Part shown: piece by piece, positions 1 through 8,376 of the stretch
Layout: each line of letters begins with the position of its first letter
Position numbering within the stretch: the stretch's first letter is position 1
Assembly: GCA_029561305.1 (NCBI GenBank)
Contig: JAKQJG010000155.1
Location: 1-34,610, forward strand
Direction of reading: 5' to 3'
Length of the DNA: 34,610 nt
Source of the DNA: Bacteroidota bacterium
Lineage (GTDB): Bacteria > Bacteroidota > Bacteroidia > Chitinophagales > Chitinophagaceae
Notes under the pieces: model-generated
The model's input: the letters and a program-made list of their open reading frames with translations, nothing else
What the model was told of the DNA's origin: nothing
Database searches by the model: none
Made by a program: the position numbers and the translations under genes

Positions 1-383
1 ATACGCCTGCTGTCGGGATTGGTCTTTAATTGATGGATCACGTCTTTTAACTGGTCGATCTCCACATTATCCGCACCAGCCCAGCTACGCCATTGTTTTC
101 CGTATACAGGACCCAGGTTGCCATCCTCATCAGCCCATTCATCCCAGATCTTTACATTGTGTTCTTTTAAATACCCAATATTGGTGTCGCCATTTATAAA
201 CCAAAGCAATTCATAGATGATACTTTTCAAATGGCATTTTTTTGTAGTAACCAGGGGAAATCCCTCACCCAGGTTAAAACGCATCTGGTAACCAAAAACA
301 CTTCTTGTGCCGGTACCGGTACGGTCGCTTTTGTCAGTACCGGTATCTAAAATATGTTGTAATAATTGAAGGTATTGCTGCAT
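1..383 (-). CDS. thyA: Thymidylate synthase, N-terminal part (runs off left edge)
   Basis: Methylates dUMP to dTMP using 5,10-methylene-tetrahydrofolate; a cytoplasmic enzyme of dTTP supply. The minus strand, read from the ATG at 383, gives 127 residues that match the ThyA N-terminus. Visible are the [12 protein letters not shown] phosphate-binding loop, [19 protein letters not shown] and the [20 protein letters not shown] block. The family is usually about 264 residues, so roughly half is present. The catalytic Cys lies beyond the edge and cannot be checked. The ATG is preceded on its strand by TTACTTTGC, a near match to the TANNTTTG -7 box. It is divergent from the acetyltransferase at 478. 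Confidence 0.95.
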   Translation of the reverse strand, partial: MQQYLQLLQHILDTGTDKSDRTGTGTRSVFGYQMRFNLGEGFPLVTTKKCHLKSIIYELLWFINGDTNIGYLKEHNVKIWDEWADEDGNLGPVYGKQWRSWAGADNVEIDQLKDVIHQLKTNPDSRR

Positions 384-477
384 AGCTGCAAAGTAAGTGA
401 AAAGTTAATCCCGGGCTATACGGCGAAAAGCAAAAGTTATCAAGGCAAAACCGATCTTTATCACCAAATCAACATAC

Positions 478-930
478 ATGGATATTACAATAAGAGCGGC
501 CATAAAGGAAGATTGCCCAAGAATGATGGAATTAATAAAAGAACTCGCCGCATATGAAAATGCACCGGAGCAGGTAACCGTTTCCTTTGAACATTTTACA
601 GAAAGCGGCTTTGGTGCCAGTCCCGTTTGGTGGGCCTATGTAGCCGAAGCCAATGGCAGGGTAGAAGGATTTGCGCTTTACTATACCCGTTACTCTACCT
701 GGAAAGGCCAGAGGATGTACCTGGAAGATATTATCGTAACAGAAAAAATGCGGGGGCATGGCCTAGGTAAAATGTTGATGGAAAAATTAATAACTACAGC
801 AAAAGAAAAAAGCTATAGCGGTATGATGTGGCAGGTGCTTGACTGGAATGAGCCCGCCATCAACTTCTACAAAAAATTTAAAGAAGTGCGTTTTGATTCC
901 GAATGGATCAACTGCAGCATCGATTTCTAA
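478..930 (+). CDS. GNAT N-acetyltransferase, spermidine/spermine (SSAT)-like
   Basis: A 150-residue GNAT-fold protein that would transfer acetyl from acetyl-CoA to an amine. The N-terminal IRAAIKEDCPRMMELIKELA followed by YENAPEQV, the YLEDIIV strand, the acetyl-CoA loop MRGHGLGKML (about residues 90-100) and the late WNEPAINFYKK block are the arrangement of SSAT/diamine acetyltransferases. The substrate (polyamine, thialysine or another amine) cannot be told from sequence. The ATG at 478 gives the full fold, and no better start is visible. The gene stands alone between divergent thyA and the lipoprotein downstream. Confidence 0.85.
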   Translation: MDITIRAAIKEDCPRMMELIKELAAYENAPEQVTVSFEHFTESGFGASPVWWAYVAEANGRVEGFALYYTRYSTWKGQRMYLEDIIVTEKMRGHGLGKMLMEKLITTAKEKSYSGMMWQVLDWNEPAINFYKKFKEVRFDSEWINCSIDF

Positions 931-1016
931 TATTTTTTTTCTGCCAGGCAGCAGCCCGCTTTCACAGGGTATCTTACTGCAAAGCATGCATATTCTTAAA
1001 AATAAAAACTCATACA

Positions 1017-2816
1017 ATGTTTTCACATCTATCTAAAAAAATTGCTGTTGGCTTATCCGCTCTCGTTATTACAGCAATGTCTTTTTTTATTGTGTCCTGC
1101 CAAAAAGAACTCAGCGGCGGCGGTGGCCTCATCGTTAATGAAACACAGCCTGACCTTACTACAAAAACAGCATCGGCTGTTTCCGGTTTTGTTACCGATG
1201 AAACAAATAGTCCGGTGCAGGGTGCTGCAGTACAATTTGGTGCCAGTAATACAACCACAGATAAGTATGGTTATTTTGAATTCAGCAATGTGCAGGTGGT
1301 AAAAAATGCCGCAGTAGTAACTGTTGTAAAGCCCGGTTATTTTAAAGGCATAAAAACATTCATTGCAGAAACGGGCCATGCAGGTTTCTTCAGGATAAAA
1401 TTATTACCCAAAACAACACAGGGCAATTTTGATGCAGCTGCGGGAGGCACCGTAACGCTTACCAATGGCCTTACGATTGCCTTTCCTGCAAGCGCCATAA
1501 AGCTGGCTGCTGGCGGTGACTATACCGGGCAGGTAACAGTAGCAGCACAATGGCTTAATCCCACTTCCAGCGATATTATAGAAACCATGCCTGGTGACCT
1601 GCGGGGTCTTGATGCAGATGGATTTATGAGAGTGCTGACCTCGTACGGTATGTCTGCTACCGAGCTTACTGGTGCCGGCGGAGAATTGTTGCAAATTAAA
1701 GATGGTGCAAAGGCTACGGTGACCTTCCCTTTACCAACAGCCATGGCGGCATCAGCTCCGGCTACTATACCCCTCTGGCATTTCAATGAAACAAATGGTT
1801 TGTGGTTAGAAGAAGGCAGTGCCACAAAGAACGGCAATACTTATGTGGGAGAAGTAAGTCATTTCTCTTATTGGAACTGTGACTTGCCCAATGCAACTGT
1901 ACCACTAACTTTCGACCTGGTGAATGAAGCGGGTGATCCAGTTGGAAATGTATTTGTAGATGTGGTACCTACAACGCCCAATTCATGGAGCCATGCAGGA
2001 GGGTACACAGATGCTACCGGCCATGTGAGTATCCTGGTAACGCCTAACACTTCGTATGAATTAAGAGTTTATGCCGACTGCAGCGTATGGGGAACACCAG
2101 CTTTTACACAAAATTTCAGTGTAAGCACAACTGCTGTTAATTTAGGTAATGTAGTGGTAACGAGCCCTGGCCTTGCTACTGTATCCGGCACAGTGGAATG
2201 CAACAGCGCACCATTATCAGATGCTTACGTGGTGATGACACAGGGATGGCGCAACTACCGGTTCCCGGTAAATAATGATGGTACTTACAACTTCAGCCAT
2301 ACACTTTGCAGTGGCAGTACGGTGGTACGTTTTGTGGCCGAAAATCTTTCTACCATGCAATCGGGTACCCCGATAGAATATACGCTGGCAGCCGGTAGCA
2401 ATACGGTACCAGCATTATCGGCATGTGTAAATTCTATAGAACAGTTTATTACGTATACAATTAATGGAACAGAGTATAATGTTTCTTACCCTACGGATTC
2501 AATTAGCCATTGGGTAGAACCACAGGCCACACCGCCTGTTTCTAACATAACGGGTGGCAATGGCAATGGTGCCGCCACCAGCATTTATTTTGGGTTTGAT
2601 CAAAGCTCGATCGCTGTGGGAAGTTCTCAACCACTGACCAACTTTTTTACCGGCCAGATAAATGATTCGACTTCACTATCCGGCACCCCACTGGTAAACA
2701 TAACTGAATATGGTGCACCAGGAGAATTTATTGCCGGCAATTTCACCTGTACTATTGACGGAGTAGCTACTACTTACAATGTAGAATGTGAGTTTAGGGT
2801 AAGAAGAAGACAGTAA
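1017..2816 (+). CDS. Large lipoprotein with carboxypeptidase-like regulatory domain
   Basis: A 599-residue predicted lipoprotein. The ATG at 1017 is chosen over an upstream in-frame ATG at 903, which overlaps the acetyltransferase end, because it places a lysine-containing signal peptide directly before a lipobox (FIVSC, Cys28). A carboxypeptidase regulatory-like (CarboxypepD_reg) beta-sandwich follows at about residues 50-130 (VSGFVTDETNSPVQGAAV, then TTTDKYGYFEF). Further beta-rich repeats follow, with two more Ig-like segments (VPLTFDLVNEAGDPVGN, ATVSGTVECNSAPLSDAYV). No catalytic residues were seen. It probably sits on the outer membrane, perhaps surface exposed; function unknown. A strong terminator follows. 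Confidence 0.8.
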   Translation: MFSHLSKKIAVGLSALVITAMSFFIVSCQKELSGGGGLIVNETQPDLTTKTASAVSGFVTDETNSPVQGAAVQFGASNTTTDKYGYFEFSNVQVVKNAAVVTVVKPGYFKGIKTFIAETGHAGFFRIKLLPKTTQGNFDAAAGGTVTLTNGLTIAFPASAIKLAAGGDYTGQVTVAAQWLNPTSSDIIETMPGDLRGLDADGFMRVLTSYGMSATELTGAGGELLQIKDGAKATVTFPLPTAMAASAPATIPLWHFNETNGLWLEEGSATKNGNTYVGEVSHFSYWNCDLPNATVPLTFDLVNEAGDPVGNVFVDVVPTTPNSWSHAGGYTDATGHVSILVTPNTSYELRVYADCSVWGTPAFTQNFSVSTTAVNLGNVVVTSPGLATVSGTVECNSAPLSDAYVVMTQGWRNYRFPVNNDGTYNFSHTLCSGSTVVRFVAENLSTMQSGTPIEYTLAAGSNTVPALSACVNSIEQFITYTINGTEYNVSYPTDSISHWVEPQATPPVSNITGGNGNGAATSIYFGFDQSSIAVGSSQPLTNFFTGQINDSTSLSGTPLVNITEYGAPGEFIAGNFTCTIDGVATTYNVECEFRVRRRQ

Positions 2817-2834
2817 GAAATTAATATATTCAAG

Positions 2835-2868
2835 AAATGCCCCCAACAAGTTGGGGGCATTTTTATTT
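2835..2868 (+). terminator. Rho-independent terminator after the lipoprotein gene
   Basis: Perfect stem AATGCCCCCAA (2836-2846), loop CAAG, partner TTGGGGGCATT (2851-2861), then a T-rich tail. It lies 19 bases after the stop at 2816 and separates the lipoprotein gene from the isocitrate dehydrogenases. Confidence 0.9.
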
Positions 2869-2885
2869 ATCCAACCGTCATCGCT

Positions 2886-2893
2886 TACTTTTG
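2886..2893 (+). promoter_or_regulatory. Bacteroidota -7 box upstream of icd
   Basis: TACTTTTG matches the TANNTTTG consensus exactly and lies 35 bases before the ATG at 2929. No clear TTTG -33 element is visible at 19-21 bp. Confidence 0.55.
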
Positions 2894-2928
2894 CAGCACC
2901 AAAATAAATCACCCCTAAATATTTTTCA

Positions 2929-4239
2929 ATGGCTTCTAAAATTACAATGGGCAGCAATGGCAAACTAAATGTGCCCGACAACCCGATCATTCCATTTATA
3001 GAAGGCGATGGTATCGGCCCCGAAATATGGCAGGTGGCGGAAAAGGTTTTTAATACCGCCGTGGCAAAAGCGTATAATGGTAAACGTACAATTGAGTGGA
3101 AAGAAATACTGGCTGGTGAAAAAGCATTTAAACAAACAGGTGAATGGCTGCCTGCAGAAAGCCTGCAGATCGCCAAAGAATATATCGTTTCAATAAAAGG
3201 TCCTTTAACTACCCCTATCGGCGGCGGTATCCGTTCGTTGAATGTGGCCATGCGGCAGGACCTTGACCTGTATGCCTGCGTTCGCCCGGTAAAATGGTTT
3301 AAAGGGGTTCCTTCGCCTGTGGTAAATCCGCAGGATGTGGACATGGTGATATTCCGGGAGAATACGGAAGATATTTATGCCGGAATTGAATGGAAAGCAG
3401 GCAGCGACCAGGCAAAAAAGTTTGAGAAATTTTTGATAGAAGAAATGGGCGTAAAGAACATACGCTTCCCCGGCGACAGCAGTTATGGTGTAAAGCCGGT
3501 TTCATCCGAAGGCTCTAAAAGACTGGTACGCTCTGCTATTGAACATGCACTAGAGAATATGTTGCCCTCTGTAACCCTGGTGCATAAGGGCAACATCATG
3601 AAGTTTACCGAAGGTGGTTTTAAAACATGGGGCTATGAAGTGGCCAGGCAGGAATTTGGCGACAAAACATTTACCTGGGATGAATGGGATGAATTAAAAA
3701 AAGAACACGGCGAAGCACATGCTAACGAGGTACAGCGGAAGGCCATACATGAAGGCAAGCTGCTGGTAAAAGATATCATCGCTGATAATTTTTTACAGCA
3801 GATATTAATCGCACCAAAAGAATTTTCGGTGGTGGCAACGCTTAATTTGAACGGCGATTATATTTCTGATGCACTGGCTGCAGAAGTGGGTGGTATTGGC
3901 ATTGCACCCGGCGGCAACATCAATTACAAAACAGGCTACGCTGTATTTGAAGCCACGCATGGTACCGCACCAAAATTTGCCGGCACCAATAGCATGAACC
4001 CTTCTTCCATCATTCTCAGCGGTTGTATGCTGCTGGAATATATTGGCTGGAAAGAAGCGGCAGACCTGATCACCGATGCTTTGCAGGCGGCCATTATGCG
4101 TAAAAGGGTAACGATTGATTTTTATAACTTAATGACCGGCGCTACTTTACTCAAAACAAGTGAGTTTGGGGAAGAGATCATTTCAAGTATAGGTATTGTT
4201 ACAGGAGATGGACAGTTGAAGAAGAGCAGTAGTTTGTAA
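2929..4239 (+). CDS. icd: Isocitrate dehydrogenase, type I (E. coli Icd-like)
   Basis: Oxidative decarboxylation of isocitrate to 2-oxoglutarate in the TCA cycle. The 436-residue protein follows E. coli Icd closely: [21 protein letters not shown] near the N-terminus, [16 protein letters not shown] (substrate loop with the Ser/Asn/Arg set), [54 protein letters not shown] and [12 protein letters not shown]. It is about 20 residues longer than E. coli Icd, partly from an insertion around residues 248-270. From remembered E. coli numbering, the NADP-binding Lys344 is kept (Lys349), but Tyr345 is Phe350, Tyr391 is Ile396 and Arg395 is Asn400, so cofactor preference is not certain. A second, unrelated-subfamily IDH follows. 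Confidence 0.93.
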   Translation: MASKITMGSNGKLNVPDNPIIPFIEGDGIGPEIWQVAEKVFNTAVAKAYNGKRTIEWKEILAGEKAFKQTGEWLPAESLQIAKEYIVSIKGPLTTPIGGGIRSLNVAMRQDLDLYACVRPVKWFKGVPSPVVNPQDVDMVIFRENTEDIYAGIEWKAGSDQAKKFEKFLIEEMGVKNIRFPGDSSYGVKPVSSEGSKRLVRSAIEHALENMLPSVTLVHKGNIMKFTEGGFKTWGYEVARQEFGDKTFTWDEWDELKKEHGEAHANEVQRKAIHEGKLLVKDIIADNFLQQILIAPKEFSVVATLNLNGDYISDALAAEVGGIGIAPGGNINYKTGYAVFEATHGTAPKFAGTNSMNPSSIILSGCMLLEYIGWKEAADLITDALQAAIMRKRVTIDFYNLMTGATLLKTSEFGEEIISSIGIVTGDGQLKKSSSL

Positions 4240-4292
4240 AATGATGAAGTAACGTTTGCGTAAATCGTTCACACTTAATATTCCTAATCGTT

Positions 4293-4300
4293 TACATTTG
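4293..4300 (+). promoter_or_regulatory. Bacteroidota -7 box upstream of the second IDH
   Basis: TACATTTG matches TANNTTTG and lies 22 bases before the ATG at 4323. It suggests the second IDH gene can be expressed separately from the first, since no terminator stands between them. Confidence 0.55.
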
Positions 4301-4322
4301 CACACAATTTAAAAACAGTAAT

Positions 4323-5555
4323 ATGGCGAAAATAAAAGTTGCAAATCCCGTAGTAGAACTCGACGGAGATGAGATGACACGTATCATCTGGAAATTTATC
4401 AAAGACAAACTGATACTTCCATATTTAGAAGTTCCTATTCAATATTATGACCTGGGCATGGAATACCGGGATAAAACCAACGACCAGGTGACCATTGATG
4501 CAGCCAATGCCATCAAAGCCTGTGGTGTGGGTATTAAATGCGCCACCATTACACCCGACGAAGCCAGGGTGGAAGAATTCAAACTAAAACAAATGTGGAA
4601 GAGCCCCAATGGCACTATCCGCAACATTTTGGACGGCACGGTTTTTCGTGAGCCGATCGTAATGCAGAATGTACCGAGGCTTGTTACCAACTGGACGGCA
4701 CCGATCATTGTTGGCCGTCATGCTTTTGGCGACCAATACAGGGCAACCGATACCGTTATCAAAGGCAAAGGGAAATTAACCATGAGCTTTACACCAGAAG
4801 GTGGCGGCGAACCACAAACTTTTGAAGTATTCAACTTTAAAGGTGATGGTGTGGCTATGTGTATGTACAATACTGATGAAAGCATTTATGGTTTTGCAAG
4901 AAGCTGTTTTAATATGGCACTGAGCAAAAAATGGCCTTTGTACCTTTCAACAAAAAATACCATTCTTAAAAAATACGATGGCCGCTTTAAAGATATTTTT
5001 GAAGAAGTGTTCCAGGCTGAATTTAAAACCAGTTTTGAAGCAGCAGGTATTGTATACGAACACCGCCTGATAGATGACATGGTAGCCAGTGCACTAAAAT
5101 GGAATGGCAATTTTGTATGGGCTTGTAAAAACTATGATGGTGACGTGCAAAGTGACACGGTAGCGCAAGGATTTGGTTCATTGGGTTTAATGACCTCTGT
5201 ATTGGTTACCCCTGATGGAAAAACAATGGAGGCAGAAGCAGCACATGGTACGGTTACCCGCCACTACCGCGATCATCAAAAAGGAAAACCAACTTCTACC
5301 AACCCTATCGCTTCAATTTTTGCCTGGACAAGAGGTTTGGCCTTCCGTGGTAAATTAGATGGCAACCAGGAGCTGATCGATTTTTGTAATGCACTGGAAG
5401 CGGTTTGTATTGAAACAGTGGAAAGCGGTAAGATGACAAAGGACCTGGCGGTTTGTATTCACGGCAATAAAGTAACACATGGCGACCACTACCTGTACAC
5501 CGAAGAATTCTTAGATGCCATTGATGAGAATTTGAAAAAGAAAATGGGATTGTAG
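4323..5555 (+). CDS. NADP-dependent isocitrate dehydrogenase, type II (eukaryote-like)
   Basis: A second isocitrate dehydrogenase, 410 residues, from the subfamily that contains human IDH1/2 and not the E. coli one. Shared blocks include [53 protein letters not shown] and [13 protein letters not shown]. Numbering runs level with human IDH1, so Arg132 of the GRH motif is conserved and the enzyme looks intact. [12 protein letters not shown] and [15 protein letters not shown] cover the cofactor side. It would make 2-oxoglutarate and NADPH. It lies 83 bases after the type I gene on the same strand with its own -7 box. Confidence 0.95.
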   Translation: MAKIKVANPVVELDGDEMTRIIWKFIKDKLILPYLEVPIQYYDLGMEYRDKTNDQVTIDAANAIKACGVGIKCATITPDEARVEEFKLKQMWKSPNGTIRNILDGTVFREPIVMQNVPRLVTNWTAPIIVGRHAFGDQYRATDTVIKGKGKLTMSFTPEGGGEPQTFEVFNFKGDGVAMCMYNTDESIYGFARSCFNMALSKKWPLYLSTKNTILKKYDGRFKDIFEEVFQAEFKTSFEAAGIVYEHRLIDDMVASALKWNGNFVWACKNYDGDVQSDTVAQGFGSLGLMTSVLVTPDGKTMEAEAAHGTVTRHYRDHQKGKPTSTNPIASIFAWTRGLAFRGKLDGNQELIDFCNALEAVCIETVESGKMTKDLAVCIHGNKVTHGDHYLYTEEFLDAIDENLKKKMGL

Positions 5556-5574
5556 TACTGCATTCACCTGAATA

Positions 5575-5615
5575 TAAAAAAGAAGCCCCCCAACGAATTG
5601 AGGGGCTTCTTTCGT
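5575..5615. terminator. Bidirectional terminator between convergent genes
   Basis: Stem AGAAGCCCC (5581-5589) pairs with GGGGCTTCT (5602-5610). An A-run lies on the left and a T-run on the right, so it can end the IDH transcript and the converging minus-strand gene at 5636. Confidence 0.85.
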
Positions 5616-5635
5616 AATAATAGTGTATGGATCAA

Positions 5636-5944
5636 TTACAAAATCAGAATCAGTAATAAGATAATAATGATGATGGCACCCACAGAAAGATAAACACCCC
5701 TGTTCAAACCATCTGCTGCTTTTTTCATATCCTTCAATTCTTTCTTCAGGCTCTTTTTTTCACTCGCCGACAAATTATTCTTGTCCATGCTCTGAATTTC
5801 ACTCAGTCTTGTAACAATTTTTGAATATACTTCCACGCTGCCCGTAGTGTCACGTACTGCATCTGCCGCTATTGCAGAAGATGGTACTGAAAAAGAAATG
5901 ATCGATGCCAGGGTTAATACTTTTAAAAAGGATGTTAGTTTCAT
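5636..5944 (-). CDS. Small exported coiled-coil protein with C-terminal membrane anchor
   Basis: 102 residues. An N-terminal signal peptide (about 1-27, ending SSAIAA) is followed by a charged helical middle rich in Lys and Glu (about 45-78, likely coiled coil). A C-terminal hydrophobic helix (VGAIIIIILLLILIL) lacks a basic tail. Short proteins of this plan are common in Bacteroidota; no function is known to me. It lies downstream of the TonB-C lipoprotein on the same strand, 37 bases apart, and may be cotranscribed with it. Confidence 0.7.
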   Translation of the reverse strand: MKLTSFLKVLTLASIISFSVPSSAIAADAVRDTTGSVEVYSKIVTRLSEIQSMDKNNLSASEKKSLKKELKDMKKAADGLNRGVYLSVGAIIIIILLLILIL

Positions 5945-5981
5945 TTTGTTTTTAATTTATAGTGAATAATAAAAAGAGCAA

Positions 5982-6602
5982 TTAACTTTCTAACTGAAAA
6001 CGTACTGGTAACGTAAATCTTGTTTTTACATTTTTACCTTTTAAGGCACCAGCTTTCCAGGCTGGCATTTTATTAAAAACCCTCAGAGCTTCTTCCTCAA
6101 TACCATAACCAATTTTTTTACTCACTACTCTTGGAGAACCTACTTTCCCTCTTTCATCCACTGTGAAACTGATGTTTACAATTCCATCCACGCCGTTGTC
6201 AATGGCTTCCTGCGGGTATTGGATATTATTCTGAAAATAGCTGGATATCGCATTATTACCTCCGGGATAAGCGGGATATAAGTTTGTATAAAACCCTTCG
6301 CTGTCAACTGCATCTTCACTGCCTGCCGGTGCCGGAGTTTCCAACGTCAATACCACTTTACCCTTTTTACCTTTTTTAGAAGGATCCGGTGTTGCCATAG
6401 ATGTTGTATCGATACCTGCTGATGGATTGGTATTTGAATCTGGCTTAACAGTGGAAGGAAGACCGGACTCAGTTGAAGTAGGCGTAGTCATCAGGGAAGA
6501 ATCTGTTCCTGTTATGGTTTCAGAGCTTTCATTTTTTGCCGTGCAGCTCTGAAAGGAATAAATGCATACCGCTGTTGCAATTATCAAAATTGTTTTCTTC
6601 AT
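5982..6602 (-). CDS. Lipoprotein with TonB C-terminal domain
   Basis: 206 residues. The signal peptide ends in a lipobox (SFQSC, Cys20). A Ser/Thr/Pro-rich linker (about 21-80) contains a short KKGKKGK stretch, and the TonB C-terminal fold occupies about residues 108-206 (YPGGNNAISSYFQNNIQYPQ, then GIVNISFTVDERGKV and MPAWKAGALKGKNVKTRFTLPVRF). Unlike a true energy-transducing TonB there is no long inner-membrane anchor helix plus Pro-rich spacer. It is therefore probably a lipid-anchored TonB-like domain protein, not the ExbBD-coupled transducer. Function unknown; no receptor gene is adjacent. Confidence 0.8.
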   Translation of the reverse strand: MKKTILIIATAVCIYSFQSCTAKNESSETITGTDSSLMTTPTSTESGLPSTVKPDSNTNPSAGIDTTSMATPDPSKKGKKGKVVLTLETPAPAGSEDAVDSEGFYTNLYPAYPGGNNAISSYFQNNIQYPQEAIDNGVDGIVNISFTVDERGKVGSPRVVSKKIGYGIEEEALRVFNKMPAWKAGALKGKNVKTRFTLPVRFQLES

Positions 6603-6743
6603 AAATAAATATTGATTTGTTTATGAATACTATTCAAAAGCAATGCCTCAACAGAAACCGATGAAACTGATAGCAGAAAAACGTTTTAGGGATATATTGA
6701 AATGCAATTGCATTCCCATCTTGGGGAATAATGGCAACGTAAA

Positions 6744-7196
6744 TTAATGTGGAAGACGCTCTCTTACTTTTCCATACACCCAGGTACCGGAAGCGGCAGA
6801 TAGCAAGGTAACTGCAATTACCGTTGATCCTGTTCCAATTTGTGCGTACAAAGGACCTGGGCATGCGCCTGTAATGGCCCAACCCAACCCAAACAATAAT
6901 CCACCATAAACCTGTCCTTTATTAAATTTTTTTGGATGGGTTTCTATAGATTCGCCATCGACAGTTTTTATTTTGAACTTTTTTATCAGCAGTACTGCGA
7001 TCATTCCTGTAACTACAGCACTGCCGATAACACCAAACATATGAAAGCTTTGCAGGCGAAACATTTCCTGCCTGAACCAGCTAATCACTTCTGCTTTCAC
7101 TAATAAAATACCAAACAATACGTCGGCAAAAAGATACTTTACAAGCTGGTACCATTTATCCTCCAACCTGCTCTCATTTATGCAAAGTGTATCCAA
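6744..7196 (-). CDS. YeeE/YedE-family sulfur transporter, C-terminal half protein (start uncertain)
   Basis: Membrane protein of the YeeE/YedE (TsuA, thiosulfate uptake) superfamily, second half of a split transporter. It shows VKAEVISWF, a long helix, then GGLLFGLGWAITGACPGPLYAQIG with the conserved Gly-Ala-Cys-Pro-Gly motif, and a last helix (residues about 100-140). Homologues as I remember them begin near KYLF. In this frame the only starts are TTG codons (7196 is the longest). A good-looking ATG at 7155, preceded by GGAGG, is in another frame that stops soon. The 5' end therefore may carry an indel or use TTG. It is the last gene of the sulfur operon. Confidence 0.75.
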   Translation of the reverse strand: MDTLCINESRLEDKWYQLVKYLFADVLFGILLVKAEVISWFRQEMFRLQSFHMFGVIGSAVVTGMIAVLLIKKFKIKTVDGESIETHPKKFNKGQVYGGLLFGLGWAITGACPGPLYAQIGTGSTVIAVTLLSAASGTWVYGKVRERLPH

Positions 7197-7259
7197 TGAC
7201 CGTACTTCAAAATCCGTATTCTCTTCTGTTAGCTCTCCTTTTGCTGCATCGTTTTTATT

Positions 7260-7832
7260 TTATAGCGAGAGAATTGAGGGCAGAATAAAATTGGCCATTA
7301 TAAAACCACCAATCATAAAACAACAAGTGGCAACCAATGATGGCCATTGTAAAGTTGATAAAACCATGATAGCATGTCCGCTGGTACACCCGCCTGCATA
7401 CCGGGTGCCAAAGCCAACCAAAAAACCATCACCCACCATCATGACCAGCCCTTTTATAGAAAATAAACTTTGCCAGTTAAACAGTTGGGAAGGAACAAGA
7501 TTGGTGTAGTCTGTAATTCCATAATCTGCGAGCTCTTTTACAAGTTTAGTATTCACCACAACGTGTGCAGGATCCGATAAAAATTGGGCTACAAAAAAGC
7601 CGCCCATCAACACGCCGGTAACAAAAAATAAATTCCAGGCTTCTTTTTTCCAGTTGTATTGAAAAAAAGGAATGCCTGCAGGCATACAGGCTGCACACAT
7701 ATGCCGCAGGGATGAACTGATACCAAATGCTTTATTACCAAGAATTAAAAGGAGGGGCACCATCAGGCCAATTAAAGGACCGGATACATACCAGGGCCAG
7801 GGTTGTTTTAAAACATCTATGATAATAAACAA
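7260..7832 (-). CDS. YeeE/YedE-family sulfur transporter, N-terminal half protein (TTG start?)
   Basis: 190-residue polytopic membrane protein, first half of the split YeeE/YedE thiosulfate-type transporter. It has KQPWPWYVSGPLIGL, a CAACMPAG cluster, and the hallmark GTRYAGGCTSGHAI, whose Cys is expected in the substrate path. It probably works with the product of 6744-7196. No in-frame ATG exists at the 5' end; the frame opens with TTG at 7832. An ATG at 7816 is one base out of frame, and one extra T in the TTTT run after it would give Met-Phe-Leu-Lys-Gln-Pro, the N-terminus expected from the family. A hairpin lies just upstream. Confidence 0.8.
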   Translation of the reverse strand: MFIIIDVLKQPWPWYVSGPLIGLMVPLLLILGNKAFGISSSLRHMCAACMPAGIPFFQYNWKKEAWNLFFVTGVLMGGFFVAQFLSDPAHVVVNTKLVKELADYGITDYTNLVPSQLFNWQSLFSIKGLVMMVGDGFLVGFGTRYAGGCTSGHAIMVLSTLQWPSLVATCCFMIGGFIMANFILPSILSL

Positions 7833-7835
7833 AGA

Positions 7836-7857
7836 ATGCCGGCAATTGTGCCGGCAT
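7836..7857. other. Intraoperonic hairpin before the first YeeE/YedE gene
   Basis: Perfect 8-bp stem ATGCCGGC / GCCGGCAT with a 6-base loop, in the 44-base gap between the thioredoxin stop and the TTG start of the transporter. There is no T-run on the minus strand, so it is more likely an RNA-processing or translation-modulating hairpin than a terminator. Confidence 0.5.
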
Positions 7858-7876
7858 ATCCAATTGTTTTTAACAC

Positions 7877-8170
7877 TTAAAAATTTTCTTTCAGCTTTTT
7901 AACGAGTTCGGTTGCAGGTACCACACCGCTTTGTCTCCATACTACCTGTCCCTTTTTGAAAATTAATAAAGTGGGTACAGCGCTCACATTATATACCGCC
8001 GCCGTCTGCTGATTTTTATCAATGTCCACTTTAATGATGCTGGCACTGTCCTGTACTGCATCTTTTACCTGCCGAAGCACCGGTGCCATCATTTTGCAAG
8101 GGCCACACCATTCTGCAAAAAAATCCACCAGTACCGGTTTTTCGCTATTGATCATTTCACCAAACGTCAT
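7877..8170 (-). CDS. trxA: Thioredoxin
   Basis: 97-residue thioredoxin fold with the active site WCGPC (Trp21-Cys25), preceded by VLVDFFAEW and followed by the cis-Pro segment AVPTLLIFKKG. Soluble, with no signal peptide. Its place in the operon with a rhodanese and YeeE/YedE transporters suggests it reduces persulfide or disulfide intermediates made during sulfane-sulfur uptake (inference). The start ATG overlaps the stop of the upstream gene by four bases, implying coupled translation. The gene symbol marks the family; the genome may hold other thioredoxins. Confidence 0.9.
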   Translation of the reverse strand: MTFGEMINSEKPVLVDFFAEWCGPCKMMAPVLRQVKDAVQDSASIIKVDIDKNQQTAAVYNVSAVPTLLIFKKGQVVWRQSGVVPATELVKKLKENF

Positions 8171-8376
8171 GATTTTGTTGTTTTAGTTTTTTCAAAAATG
8201 GCTGAAAATAAAAAGCCACCCATCATGGCTCCATACAATGTACTGTTCAAAGGTTTTGAAGTGATCATACAAGAACCGGACGAACAGCCTATAAACTGCC
8301 AGTAGAGGAACCCAAGCAGGGAGCCAACAGCAACACCGGCAACGACGGCTTTGTTTTTATTAAACCACTTCTTCAT
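8167..8376 (-). CDS. Small membrane protein, DUF6132-like
   Basis: 69 residues from the ATG at 8376; a longer in-frame extension upstream overlaps the preceding gene and is not used. Helix 1 (about residues 9-25) ends in a Cys pair segment GCSSGSCMITS. Helix 2 (about 38-58) reads LYGAMMGGFLFSAIF. The Gly-Cys-x3-Cys-x-Ile-Thr-Ser pattern is what I recall for DUF6132 proteins found with rhodanese and thioredoxin genes. It is translated in a 17-base overlap with the gene before it and a 4-base overlap with thioredoxin after it. It may handle sulfane sulfur at the membrane; unproven. Confidence 0.75.
   Translation of the reverse strand: MKKWFNKNKAVVAGVAVGSLLGFLYWQFIGCSSGSCMITSKPLNSTLYGAMMGGFLFSAIFEKTKTTKS

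Noticed and set aside
366-557. 63-residue open frame on the plus strand overlapping the acetyltransferase
   Set aside because: Overlaps the thyA start and the acetyltransferase in another frame, with no coding character.
903-1016. N-terminal extension of the lipoprotein from ATG 903
   Set aside because: Overlaps the acetyltransferase gene, and would bury the signal peptide and lipobox that begin at 1017.
2676-3344. 222-residue minus-strand open frame
   Set aside because: It is antisense to the lipoprotein end and the first half of icd, and spans a strong terminator and promoter; its composition is a shadow of the real gene.
5982-6602. True TonB energy transducer
   Set aside because: Has a lipobox and no ordinary transmembrane anchor with Pro-rich spacer; only the C-terminal domain is TonB-like.
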